This document shows positions 1 to 7,425 of a DNA stretch of 16,351 bases, one piece after another. Both the position numbers and the translations under genes were made by a program. The stretch comes from Armatimonadota bacterium (GTDB lineage Bacteria > Armatimonadota > UBA10988 > DTZQ01), in the NCBI GenBank assembly GCA_012961305.1, contig DTZQ01000635.1:1-16351 (forward strand), in the 5' to 3' direction. The first letter of the stretch is position 1. Each line of letters starts with the position of its first letter. The notes under the pieces are model-generated. The model was given only the letters and a program-made list of their open reading frames with translations, did not search any database and was not told the origin of the DNA.

Positions 1-20
1 GCGGGAATATCAGCCTCCGG

Positions 21-49
21 CTGAGTAGTCACAAAGGTCAACTTTCCCG
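21..49 (+). repeat. Dispersed intergenic near-repeat, copy 1
   Basis: This 29-base stretch aligns with 14934-14963. Both begin CTGAGTAGT, share AAGGTCAA after a short variable spacer, and end in a pyrimidine run closing with CCG. Just upstream, at 11-23, CAGCC-TCC-GGCTG can form a small hairpin, so the window may start inside a longer structured intergenic element. The similarity is visible by eye; that it is a genome-wide repeat family is inference. The palindrome that makes copy 2 look like a hairpin is not preserved here. Confidence 0.4.
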
Positions 50-56
50 AAGGACA

Positions 57-85
57 TTGTGGTTGGTGGCTTACCTGGCTAAAAT
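57..85 (+). promoter_or_regulatory. Candidate sigma70-type promoter for the NHL lipoprotein
   Basis: TTGTGG at 57-62 (3 of 6 matches to TTGACA) and TAAAAT at 80-85 (5 of 6 to TATAAT) are separated by 17 bases, the ideal spacing. Transcription would begin at about 92, ahead of both the possible leader ORF and the lipoprotein gene. The -35 match is weak, so this is a candidate only. Confidence 0.35.
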
Positions 86-102
86 GGATTGGAAAGGAGG
101 AG

Positions 103-168
103 ATGCTTCACATTCCGACACGCCCCGATTTAAGCCCACGACATGCAAAACAAGGAGGTACGAAGTAA
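103..168 (+). CDS. Possible 21-codon leader ORF coupled to the lipoprotein gene
   Basis: A strong Shine-Dalgarno sequence (AAAGGAGGAG, 93-102) lies directly before ATG at 103, although the spacing is very short. The reading frame encodes 21 residues starting MLHIPTRPDLSPRHAKQ and stops at TAA 166-168. The last base of that stop is the first base of the lipoprotein start (TAATG), the classic layout for translational coupling. The second Shine-Dalgarno, for the lipoprotein, lies inside this ORF. The peptide has no recognisable motif, no run of a single amino acid suggesting attenuation, and no membrane segment. It could instead be a chance ORF in the 5' leader. Confidence 0.3.
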   Translation: MLHIPTRPDLSPRHAKQGGTK

Positions 169-2948
169 TGAGAACGAAGTGGGATGGGAAGTATCTGAAA
201 TGGCTAAGTCCAATTCTCTTCACAAGTTTCGTCCTGTTGGGTTGGCTCATTGTGGGCTGTGGAAGTGGTGGTTTCACTTCCCCAAACCAGGGCGGAGGAG
301 TTGATGAAGGACTGCCGCTGGGGCAGTCCACTTTGGGACAAACCCTTTTCCACGTAGATGTGAGTACGGGGGAAGTGACGGTCACCCCGCTGGACCGGCC
401 CGAAGCAGCCTACACGGTTGGTGGTGAACCGAGCCGGGCGGTGTTTGGGGGAGCGGCGATTAAGTACAACACCAGCCGGCTATTGGACGAGCCGGGAAAT
501 CCAGGGCGCAAGGTCTTAGAGGTCTCACTGACCAACCAAAGCGGGGAGACGATAGGGCGTTTGCCCAATGGGATGAGTGCCTATCTACGGGTCCTGTTCG
601 GCCCGATTAAGAATGTGGACGGTGAAACACCTTTCACCGCGCTGCCGAAGAACTGGAAGGTCATCACCATCGCTGGCTCCACGTCAGGCTTCCTCGACGG
701 CATCGGGTCTAACGCGAAGTTTAACATCCCAGTAGGGGTCGCGTTAGGCGAAGGTGGCACGCTGTATGTGACGGACGCCCATAATCACGCCATTCGCCGC
801 ATCACCTCAGCGGGGATAGTGACCACGTTGGCGGGGAACGGCACGGCTGGCTTCACCGATGGTGCAGGCGCCGCGGCACAGTTCAACAATCCCCACGAGA
901 TCGATTGGGATGAATACTACAAAGTCCTCTACATTGCCGATTACTGGAACCACGCGCTCCGCCGCGTGACCCCCAGCGGGGTGGTGCACACCGTTGCCGA
1001 CATCGGTACCACGCCGGTTGGCGTGGCGGTAGTCGCAGGCTACTACTCTACTACCATTTACGTGACGACGGGATATTCCAACACGGTGAAAAAGGTCACT
1101 TTCACCGGTGGAGACCCTTGGGATGCGGCCAACTACACGGTGACCGATTTGGCTGGCAGCACGCAGGGCTTTACCGACGGCGTCGGGACAGCGGCTAAGT
1201 TCAACAACCCAGGAGGGATTGACGTGGATGATGAGGGCATCCTCTACCTGTGCGATACGGACAATCATGCCATTCGCCGGATTGACCCTTCAACAGCCGA
1301 GGTGAGCACCATTGCAGGCACCGGCACGGCGGGCTCGACCGATGGCGCAGGTGATGTAGCCCAGTTCACCAGCCCGAAGGGCATTGCTGTGGGTGCCGAT
1401 GGCGCGCTGTACGTGGCTGAGGATTTAGGCCATCGGGTGCGACGCATCGTCTTTCTGGGTGGAGACCCCACCGAGGCGGCCAACTACCGAGTGAGCACCA
1501 TCGCGGGTACGGCGGGCTCGGGCTTCGCCGATGGGCCAGGCGATGTGGCTAAATTCTCCCAGTTAGCCTACATCGTGGGCGACGAGGCCGGGAACCTGTT
1601 CGTCTGTGATTATGGCACCCACCGCATCCGCAAGTTGATACCGAGGAAAGGGTTCCAGGCCGTAGGCTCGCCGGTGGGCACAGCGCCAGCGGAGCCGGTG
1701 CGCTTGCTCAACCCGGACGGCTTGCAGGCGGGCAACAATCAGCCCTACCTGGACTATCAACCTAATGGTGGGTTATCACCCGGCGAGACCACCTCCACCC
1801 GGAAGTGGATGTTCTCCGTGCCTGCGGGGGTGAGCGCCTTTGAGTTCATGGTCAGAACGGAGGCCCACACGGAGATTCCGGCCCTGCCGGAGCCGGGCTC
1901 CTGGCCCTGCACCGTGCTAACCTGGGCGGGCAATGGGGTGCCTGCCTTTGGGAACGGAGCAGCCAACCTAGCCAGTTTCTTTGGTCCGGCTGGCGTAGTG
2001 GCTGACGACCAAGGTCGGGTCGCGGTCGCCGACTTCTTTACCAACCGCATTCGCGGCATTGATGAGCACGGGGAAGTTATTACGTTAGCCGGGTCTGGCA
2101 TTCAGGGTTTCAAGGACGGCCGGGCCTTGGAGGCCAGGTTCAACCGCCCGACCGACGTGGCCGTTGACCGCGCAGGCAACATCTATGTCGCGGACTACGG
2201 GAACAAGCGCATCCGTATCATCACGCTCGTCTGCGTGGAGGATAGTTGTGTCCATGAGGTTTCCTACGGCGAGGAGTACTGGTATTACGAGTCGTGCGCA
2301 GCGAGAAGAGTCGTAGCCACCATTGCCGGTATTGGTCGGTACAGCGCCGACAGACCTATCGAGGGCTTCGGGAACGTGGCTCAGTTCCAAGAGCCGATGA
2401 GTGTAGCCGTGGACAGGAGCGGAGACCATATTTACGTCGCTGATGCGGGGTTGAACCGTATCTTTCTAATCACCTACAACGGTGGTGACCGCACGGACCC
2501 GAAGAACTACTACGTGAAAACTCTGGCTGGCCCGACAGGTTTCAACCGACCTTCTGGTGTCGAAGTGGGTCGGGACGGTGTCGTCTATGTGGCGGATACG
2601 AGCAACAACGCGGTGAAGAAGGTCCTGCCCGATGGGACGGTGATGACTCTGGCAAGCATGGGCTTTAACCGCCCGATTAGCGTGGCCGTTGACGACGCCA
2701 ATCAGGTTTACGTGGCTGATTTGGGGAACCACCTCATCAAGCGGGTCAGCCCTTTGGGGAACGTTACGGTTCTGGCTGGGCAAGTGGGCATCGCTGGTTT
2801 TGCCGATGGGCCGGGAGGCGAGGCGAAGTTCAACTTGCCACGGGGGGTGGCCCTGGAGCCATCGGGCAACCTGCTGGTGGCCGACTTCGGGAACAATCGC
2901 ATCCGCCGCATTGAGCGGACGATGATTGACCCCGTGCCCAGCCCCTGA
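168..2948 (+). CDS. NHL-repeat lipoprotein with two six-bladed propellers
   Basis: Predicted 926-residue exported lipoprotein. ATG 168 is chosen because AAGGAGGT lies just upstream and the protein then opens with a signal peptide: charged MRTKWDGKYLK, a hydrophobic stretch at about 14-30, and lipobox IVGC with acylated Cys31. Roughly twelve NHL-type blades follow, each running TIAG..GFxDG..A.FN.P.G.A...G.LYVAD..NH.IRR. Six lie at about residues 165-493 and six at about 583-917. Between them (494-580) is a non-NHL segment ending in a PGETTSTRKWMFSVP-like strand set, and a matching partial domain precedes the first propeller (about 117-147, LEVSLTNQSGETIGRLPNG). NHL propellers usually bind proteins, glycans or other ligands; a few are enzymes. 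No catalytic residues are identifiable, so the likely role is surface binding or scaffolding. The gene stands alone, ended by the terminator at 2990. An upstream in-frame TTG at 57 would only add a tail lacking signal character. Confidence 0.9.
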   Translation: MRTKWDGKYLKWLSPILFTSFVLLGWLIVGCGSGGFTSPNQGGGVDEGLPLGQSTLGQTLFHVDVSTGEVTVTPLDRPEAAYTVGGEPSRAVFGGAAIKYNTSRLLDEPGNPGRKVLEVSLTNQSGETIGRLPNGMSAYLRVLFGPIKNVDGETPFTALPKNWKVITIAGSTSGFLDGIGSNAKFNIPVGVALGEGGTLYVTDAHNHAIRRITSAGIVTTLAGNGTAGFTDGAGAAAQFNNPHEIDWDEYYKVLYIADYWNHALRRVTPSGVVHTVADIGTTPVGVAVVAGYYSTTIYVTTGYSNTVKKVTFTGGDPWDAANYTVTDLAGSTQGFTDGVGTAAKFNNPGGIDVDDEGILYLCDTDNHAIRRIDPSTAEVSTIAGTGTAGSTDGAGDVAQFTSPKGIAVGADGALYVAEDLGHRVRRIVFLGGDPTEAANYRVSTIAGTAGSGFADGPGDVAKFSQLAYIVGDEAGNLFVCDYGTHRIRKLIPRKGFQAVGSPVGTAPAEPVRLLNPDGLQAGNNQPYLDYQPNGGLSPGETTSTRKWMFSVPAGVSAFEFMVRTEAHTEIPALPEPGSWPCTVLTWAGNGVPAFGNGAANLASFFGPAGVVADDQGRVAVADFFTNRIRGIDEHGEVITLAGSGIQGFKDGRALEARFNRPTDVAVDRAGNIYVADYGNKRIRIITLVCVEDSCVHEVSYGEEYWYYESCAARRVVATIAGIGRYSADRPIEGFGNVAQFQEPMSVAVDRSGDHIYVADAGLNRIFLITYNGGDRTDPKNYYVKTLAGPTGFNRPSGVEVGRDGVVYVADTSNNAVKKVLPDGTVMTLASMGFNRPISVAVDDANQVYVADLGNHLIKRVSPLGNVTVLAGQVGIAGFADGPGGEAKFNLPRGVALEPSGNLLVADFGNNRIRRIERTMIDPVPSP

Positions 2949-2989
2949 GGGTGTTATCTGCCACGCTGACCATCACGGCGCAGAAATTA

Positions 2990-3042
2990 GCCTGCTGGAG
3001 TAGAAGGTCCTCTGGTAAGGGTTCTCCTCCAGCAGGCTTTTT
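2990..3042 (+). terminator. Strong rho-independent terminator after the NHL gene
   Basis: GCCTGCTGGAG (2990-3000) and its exact complement CTCCAGCAGGC (3027-3037) form an 11-bp perfect stem, followed at once by TTTTT (3038-3042). The 26-base loop is longer than usual. It begins 42 bases after the stop of the lipoprotein gene and separates it from the glycan cluster. Confidence 0.9.
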
Positions 3043-3190
3043 CCCTGTAAGGATTATTTCCCTCTGATTCATTTCCATCTGAGATTTTGCCGACAACTGA
3101 GCACTATTTAAGGCATTATTGGGAGTTAACCGGGTTGAGGCAGTGATTGTTAAGAGCAGCAAACATTTGCTACGGACCATAGTATGGGGG

Positions 3191-4240
3191 ATGAGTTCCT
3201 TCGAGCGGGTGAGGGGAATTATCCCGGAAGGCTGGGAACGTATTTTGCTGGTCATAAGTTCTGGTATTGGCGATGGGGTTATGGCTTTGCCGCTCATTGA
3301 GGAATTGCGGCGCCTCCGGCCAGAGGCGCACATAGGAGCAATAGTCAATGAACACACCTTTGCCTTGCTGAAGGGGCACCCGGCTCTAAACAGCCTTTAC
3401 CTCCAACCTACGCGAGGAGGCGGGGTTAAGTACCTTAATTCCTGGTGGCACATTCGTCGAGCCAATTATCAAGTCTGTTTAGCGGCAATACCATGCACAG
3501 TTATCCGTTACATGCTCCTTCCTTATTTGGGGGGGGTTCCGTTGCGAGTCAAACATGCGTGGGACTTTACCAAGACCCCAGAGCGAGATTACAATTTCCT
3601 GTTTCATCGTCTACTTCCCGTATCTATGCACCATCACCGGGTTAACTGTAATTTGGACCTATTGGAGGCTATTGGTCTATGCCCAAGGCGAACTGTACTT
3701 CCCAAGTTACCCTTGACTGCGACGCATCGCACAGCTGCTATCCAATTGCTGAGCCGAATAGGGTGTAAGGTGGAAAAACCTATAATTGCTTTTCACCCCG
3801 GTTGTAAACCTGAGCACTCCTCAAAGCGGTGGCCGGCCGACCGTTTCGCCATCTTGGGGAAGCATTTAATTAAAGAACTGAACGTACAAATCGTTATCGT
3901 CGGTGGGCCGAAGGAAAGAGACATGGCCCAGACAATTGCCCAAAAAATACAACTTGAGGTAGCGGTATTGGCCGGTGCGTGTAGCGTAAAGGAAACGGCG
4001 GCCGTGTTAGAGCGCTGTGCATTGTTGGTTTGCAATGATTCCGGGGTCATGCATATGGCAACTGCTGTAGGTACTCCTGTACTTGCCCTGTTTGGGCCGA
4101 CAGACCCCCGTCACGTAGGACCATACGGGCCTGGACATTTCGTTATTAGAGAGGGGAATGACCTGAGTAAGATAAACCCAGAACAGGTATTTGAAGCAGC
4201 TAAAACTATGCTTTTCAGTTCGGGACACTCCGCAGGATAG
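3191..4240 (+). CDS. Glycosyltransferase family 9 (heptosyltransferase-like)
   Basis: This 349-residue protein has the GT9 two-Rossmann (GT-B) layout. An N-terminal nucleotide-fold loop SGIGDGVMALP (24-34) is followed by the C-terminal donor-binding set FHPGCK (201-206), KRWPADRFA (212-220), VGGPKE, NDSGVMHMA (282-290) and FGPTDPRHVGPYGP (301-314). GT9 enzymes transfer heptose or related sugars from ADP/NDP-sugars to lipid A core or other envelope glycans on the cytoplasmic face; the exact donor cannot be read here. ATG 3191 is preferred, with a G-rich stretch (ATGGGGG) just before it. A TTG at 3119 would add 24 residues upstream of the first beta strand and is less likely. The gene contains a G8 run at 3529-3536. 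It opens the glycan cluster, 36 bases ahead of the next gene. Confidence 0.9.
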   Translation: MSSFERVRGIIPEGWERILLVISSGIGDGVMALPLIEELRRLRPEAHIGAIVNEHTFALLKGHPALNSLYLQPTRGGGVKYLNSWWHIRRANYQVCLAAIPCTVIRYMLLPYLGGVPLRVKHAWDFTKTPERDYNFLFHRLLPVSMHHHRVNCNLDLLEAIGLCPRRTVLPKLPLTATHRTAAIQLLSRIGCKVEKPIIAFHPGCKPEHSSKRWPADRFAILGKHLIKELNVQIVIVGGPKERDMAQTIAQKIQLEVAVLAGACSVKETAAVLERCALLVCNDSGVMHMATAVGTPVLALFGPTDPRHVGPYGPGHFVIREGNDLSKINPEQVFEAAKTMLFSSGHSAG

Positions 4241-4276
4241 GATAATTGGGGGAAGTCATCACTTTCGGAGGGAAGG

Positions 4277-5245
4277 GTGCACAGCCAAGGTCTAAGGAAA
4301 CGGGTGCTGGTTACTGGTGGCTGTGGATTTATCGGGGCTAACCTTTGTCGGCACCTGCTGGCTTTGGGGGCGGAAGTACGGGTTTTGGACAACCTTTCCA
4401 CGGGTAGCCTACAGGCTCTTGTTCCCCTAAAGTCTGCTCCTAATTACTCCCTTCTTAAATTCATTCAAGGCGATGTGCGAGCGATGCCGATGGTCTCTGA
4501 GGCCGTGTCGGGGGTAAAGGTGATTGTTCATCTGGCTGCTTCTACGGGGGTGATTGACTCCATTCAAGCGCCTGGGGATGACTTTGAGGTAAATGCTCGG
4601 GGCACGCTTAATTTGCTCGAGGCAGCTGTCGAACAGGGAGTGGAAAAGTTCATTTTCGCTTCTTCCAACGCGGTTTTGGGCCGCAAGGAACCACCCTTAA
4701 ATGAACATACTGTTCCCCAGCCTCTATCTCCCTATGGTGCGAGCAAACTCGCTGGCGAGGCCTACTGCAGCGCGTTTTATGCCTCCTATGGCCTGTCTAC
4801 GGTCTCGCTGCGCTTCGCCAATGTCTATGGCCCCGGCTCTGGCCACAAGACCAGCGTAGTGGCTAAGTGGATTCAACAGCTCTTGGCGCGGGAGCCGCTC
4901 ACTGTTTACGGCGATGGGCAACAAACGAGGGATTTTATCCACGTGGAGGACATCTGCCGGGCCATTATCTTAGCCCTCGAAGCACCTTTGGGAGGTGAGG
5001 TGTTTCAAATTGGCACCGGGAAGGAAACGAGCGTGTTAGAACTCGCCACCCTGCTCCAGCAGATTTTGAACTGCCCGGCCGAGATTAACTTTGTTCCGGC
5101 CCGACGGGGAGAAGTACGGCGCAGTTTTTGCGACATTTCCAAGGCCAAGGTCATACTTGGCTTTGAAGCCACTCGGTCACTGCGGGAAGGATTAGAAGAA
5201 ACGTGCCATTGGTTTAAGCAGAACCTGCTGCTTTGTCAAGGCTGA
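4277..5245 (+). CDS. NAD-dependent nucleotide-sugar epimerase/dehydratase (SDR)
   Basis: This 322-residue extended short-chain dehydrogenase has the NAD-binding loop TGGCGFIG (13-20), acidic Asp38 at the end of beta2 (VLDN) favouring NAD over NADP, the serine strand FASSNAVLG (127-135), and the catalytic pair Tyr153/Lys157 in YGASK. RFANVYGPG and TVYGDGQQTRDFIHVEDI are typical of the UDP-glucose 4-epimerase/dTDP-glucose 4,6-dehydratase branch, which acts on nucleotide-bound hexoses through a 4-keto intermediate. The substrate cannot be set from sequence. Start is GTG 4277, chosen for CGGAGGGAAG six to ten bases upstream; no better start exists before the Rossmann strand. It probably supplies a modified donor sugar for the adjacent transferases. 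Confidence 0.9.
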   Translation: MHSQGLRKRVLVTGGCGFIGANLCRHLLALGAEVRVLDNLSTGSLQALVPLKSAPNYSLLKFIQGDVRAMPMVSEAVSGVKVIVHLAASTGVIDSIQAPGDDFEVNARGTLNLLEAAVEQGVEKFIFASSNAVLGRKEPPLNEHTVPQPLSPYGASKLAGEAYCSAFYASYGLSTVSLRFANVYGPGSGHKTSVVAKWIQQLLAREPLTVYGDGQQTRDFIHVEDICRAIILALEAPLGGEVFQIGTGKETSVLELATLLQQILNCPAEINFVPARRGEVRRSFCDISKAKVILGFEATRSLREGLEETCHWFKQNLLLCQG

Positions 5246-5261
5246 ATTGAGGAGTTGGGTA

Positions 5262-5317
5262 AGTAGCCGTAGGCTTTGTGCCTGCGTGTGGACGCATCCG
5301 TAAAGAGCGTGGCTACT
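5262..5317. repeat. Structured intergenic element (nested hairpins)
   Basis: In the 158-base gap between two glycan genes, AGTAGCC (5262-5268) pairs exactly with GGCTACT (5311-5317), enclosing 42 bases. Inside, TGCGT (5283-5287) pairs with ACGCA (5292-5296), and AGGC/GCCT (5271-5274 with 5280-5283) forms a competing hairpin. There is no T-run after the outer stem, so it is not an ordinary terminator. The nested inverted repeats with conserved-looking ends suggest a REP/BIME- or MITE-like intergenic repeat, or a folded RNA in the operon leader of the next gene. I see no second full copy in the window. Confidence 0.45.
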
Positions 5318-5403
5318 CATCCAAACATGGCTGACGGGGTACTACCAGCATTGTACAGCCAATTATGAAGAAACCAAACACCCTCTAAGGGAGAGAGAGC
5401 ATC

Positions 5404-6288
5404 ATGGAAGCCATTATCTTGGTGGCTGGGCGGGGGGAACGTTTAAGACCGATTACGAATCATGTAACCAAGCCTATGATTCCCTTCTGTGGCCGGCCGT
5501 TTTTACAGTACACCCTGGAAAGCCTGCGGGGTTTAGTAAGCCGGGCTATCATAGTTATCAATTATAAGGGTGAGCAGATTAAGAGCCATTTCGGCTCTCG
5601 TTGGCGGGAATTGCCCCTGCATTACGTTCGCCAACCGACCCTGTGCGGCACTGGCGATGCGTTGTTAGTGGCTCGGAACCTCGTTAGGGAGCCGTTTCTC
5701 GTCATCTTGGGTGATGTGTATGCTTCCAGGGAACTACTGCAAGCATTGATGGAGCATGAATCCCCTAATGTACTTGCCCTGACCAAGGTCAACGACCCCG
5801 AGAATCATGTAGGAGTGGACTTTGAGGATGGCCGGGTGACGGGCCTGTGGACGCTGAACCCCTGGGTGGACCGAGGCCTGTGGAAGTTCAGTCCGGCCAT
5901 TTTCGAGTCCCTCGTTCAGGCAGAACGACGAGACAGCATACTGCGGGCTTTGCGGGGAGTGGAAGCGATGCTGAAGGCAGGGGAAAGGGTAGAAGTGTTG
6001 CTTTCGGACGAACCCTGGATACAGTTGGGCGACCATGCGGCTCGCCAGAGTGTGCTGGACGCTTGTCACTTCTTCCTACGGCAACAGGGACGTGTCTACT
6101 ATGGGGAAGGTAAGAATTGCCAAATTTACGGAAGTTCCTTGGAAGTAACTGCAGAGAACTGTCACATCGTTAACTCCGTAGTATTCGGGCGGGGGAAATT
6201 ACTTAACAGCCGCGTGGAAAGTAGCGTGGTGCTCTGTCGCTGGAACACGGAAAATGTGGACCTAAAAGGTGAAATCATCATCCTATAA
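5404..6288 (+). CDS. Sugar-1-phosphate nucleotidyltransferase
   Basis: This 294-residue NTP-transferase makes an NDP-sugar from NTP and a sugar 1-phosphate. The signature loop VAGRGERLRPITNHVTKPM (7-25) carries the conserved Gly9, Gly11, Arg13 and Lys23. Then come the base-binding CGTGDALL (81-88) and the metal-binding aspartate in VILGDVYAS (Asp104). The C-terminal 65 residues or so (CQIYGSSLEVTAENCHIVNS onward) look like a short left-handed beta-helix tail, as in glucose-1-phosphate thymidylyltransferase and mannose-1-phosphate guanylyltransferase relatives. The nucleotide and sugar specificity cannot be assigned. ATG 5404 follows a GGGAGAGAGAG ribosome binding site. It lies 9 bases before the next gene, so the two are likely co-translated, and it should feed the cluster with an activated sugar. 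Confidence 0.88.
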   Translation: MEAIILVAGRGERLRPITNHVTKPMIPFCGRPFLQYTLESLRGLVSRAIIVINYKGEQIKSHFGSRWRELPLHYVRQPTLCGTGDALLVARNLVREPFLVILGDVYASRELLQALMEHESPNVLALTKVNDPENHVGVDFEDGRVTGLWTLNPWVDRGLWKFSPAIFESLVQAERRDSILRALRGVEAMLKAGERVEVLLSDEPWIQLGDHAARQSVLDACHFFLRQQGRVYYGEGKNCQIYGSSLEVTAENCHIVNSVVFGRGKLLNSRVESSVVLCRWNTENVDLKGEIIIL

Positions 6289-6297
6289 GATTGGGCT

Positions 6298-7425
6298 ATG
6301 AAGGTAGTGCTGCTTACCAATACATTAACACCTTACCGCATACCCTTATATGCAACCATAAACCGGTTAGCCCCCTTCGATTTTGAAGTTTGGCTCACTG
6401 CTCCCCAGTATGCTTTACGCCCCTGGGGAAAAGAGGTAGGAAGTAAACAAACCTTTAAGACTCTGTTTTTGCACGGGTTAACCTGGCATAAGGGGGAAAG
6501 ATACATTCCGTTTAATCCGGGGTTAACATTCCACTTAACGCGCAAAAGGCCGGAAATCGTAATCACCGGGGGCTTTTCGATTCCTACCCTAATAGCCGGG
6601 TTGTACTGTCAGGCTTTTAGGAAGAAATTGATTATTTGGTCTGGGGTTACCTTCTATACTGAGAGGGGTATTTCTCTCTTTCGGGAAGGGCTGAGGAAGG
6701 CCTTGGTAAGACGAGCAGATGCGTTCATCGCCTACGGCAATTTGGCCAAGGATTACCTCTGCTTTTTGGGTGCTCCGGAAGGGTGCGTGTTCCTCAGTTA
6801 CAATACGGTGGATGTGGCTTTCTTTACGGAACAAAGTACCAAATGGCGGATGAGGAGGGAGGAATTGAAAAAGGAGTGGGAACTTCCCGCCGTGGTTATT
6901 CTGTATGTGGGACAGTTGATACCGCGTAAGGGGGTGGAACATCTGCTGCAAAGCGTGTTGCCTTTACAACGGGAGGGGCATGAAGTCGGAGTGCTTCTGG
7001 TGGGCCGGGGGGAGTCGAAACCTAACTTACGGGCAATGAGCCAAAACTTAGGCCTTAACTGGGTTCTTTTCGCTGGTTTCAAACCTAAGGAGGAACTTCC
7101 CAAATATTATGCGGTGGCGGACATATTTGTACTTCCTTCCTTGGACGTTTGGGGCTTAGTCGTCAATGAGGCTATGGCTTGCGGACTTCCGGTAGTTTGC
7201 TCGCAAACGGCCGGTGCCAGCGAAGATTTAATCAAACCTGGGGTGAATGGATATATTGTGGACCCTACCGTTCACCATCAGTTGACCGCAGCACTTCGAG
7301 AGTTAATCCTCAAACCTGAGGTGCGCTTAGAGATGGGACACAATGCCCAGAAGACCATAGGGCAGTTCACTATTGAGCAGGCGGCACAAGGATTTATGCA
7401 GGCCATCAGCAGGGTTAAACCATGA
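6298..7425 (+). CDS. Glycosyltransferase family 4 (first of three)
   Basis: This 375-residue GT-B transferase retains the anomeric configuration when moving a sugar from an NDP-sugar to a growing glycan. The C-terminal donor domain shows YVGQLIPRKG (203-212), FAGFKPKEELPKYY and LPSLDVWGLVVNEAMACG (279-296). In the usual E-x7-E motif the first acid is Asp283 and the second Glu291, a substitution seen in the DVWGLVVNEAMACG subgroup of GT4. The N-terminal acceptor domain starts directly with MKVVLLTNTLTPYRIPLY. There is no strong Shine-Dalgarno before ATG 6298, which fits translation carried over from the gene ending 9 bases upstream. It overlaps the next gene by ATGA. Confidence 0.9.
   Translation: MKVVLLTNTLTPYRIPLYATINRLAPFDFEVWLTAPQYALRPWGKEVGSKQTFKTLFLHGLTWHKGERYIPFNPGLTFHLTRKRPEIVITGGFSIPTLIAGLYCQAFRKKLIIWSGVTFYTERGISLFREGLRKALVRRADAFIAYGNLAKDYLCFLGAPEGCVFLSYNTVDVAFFTEQSTKWRMRREELKKEWELPAVVILYVGQLIPRKGVEHLLQSVLPLQREGHEVGVLLVGRGESKPNLRAMSQNLGLNWVLFAGFKPKEELPKYYAVADIFVLPSLDVWGLVVNEAMACGLPVVCSQTAGASEDLIKPGVNGYIVDPTVHHQLTAALRELILKPEVRLEMGHNAQKTIGQFTIEQAAQGFMQAISRVKP

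Noticed and set aside
57..167. Upstream extension of the lipoprotein gene to TTG 57
   Set aside because: ATG 168 has a strong Shine-Dalgarno and begins a proper lipoprotein signal; the extension would bury the signal behind 37 polar residues.
807..2783. Several minus-strand frames of 65-153 codons opposite the NHL gene
   Set aside because: They recur because the NHL repeats recur; no ribosome binding sites or motifs support them.
3060..3118. Promoter for the glycan cluster (TTGCCG at 3087-3092 with TATTTA at 3105-3110)
   Set aside because: The spacer is only 12 bases, too short for a sigma70 promoter; no better pair was found, although a promoter must exist after the terminator.
3119..3190. 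TTG 3119 as start of the GT9 gene
   Set aside because: It would add 24 residues before the family's N-terminus. AAGG lies a few bases upstream, so it cannot be fully excluded, but ATG 3191 fits the fold better.
5404..5475. Altered active-site loop in the nucleotidyltransferase (GRGER instead of GxGTR)
   Set aside because: The AGRGERLRP form is common in functional family members, so it is not a missing residue.
6298..7425. Loss of the first catalytic glutamate in the first GT4
   Set aside because: Asp283 occupies the position, and DVWGLVVNEAMACG is a normal GT4 subgroup motif.
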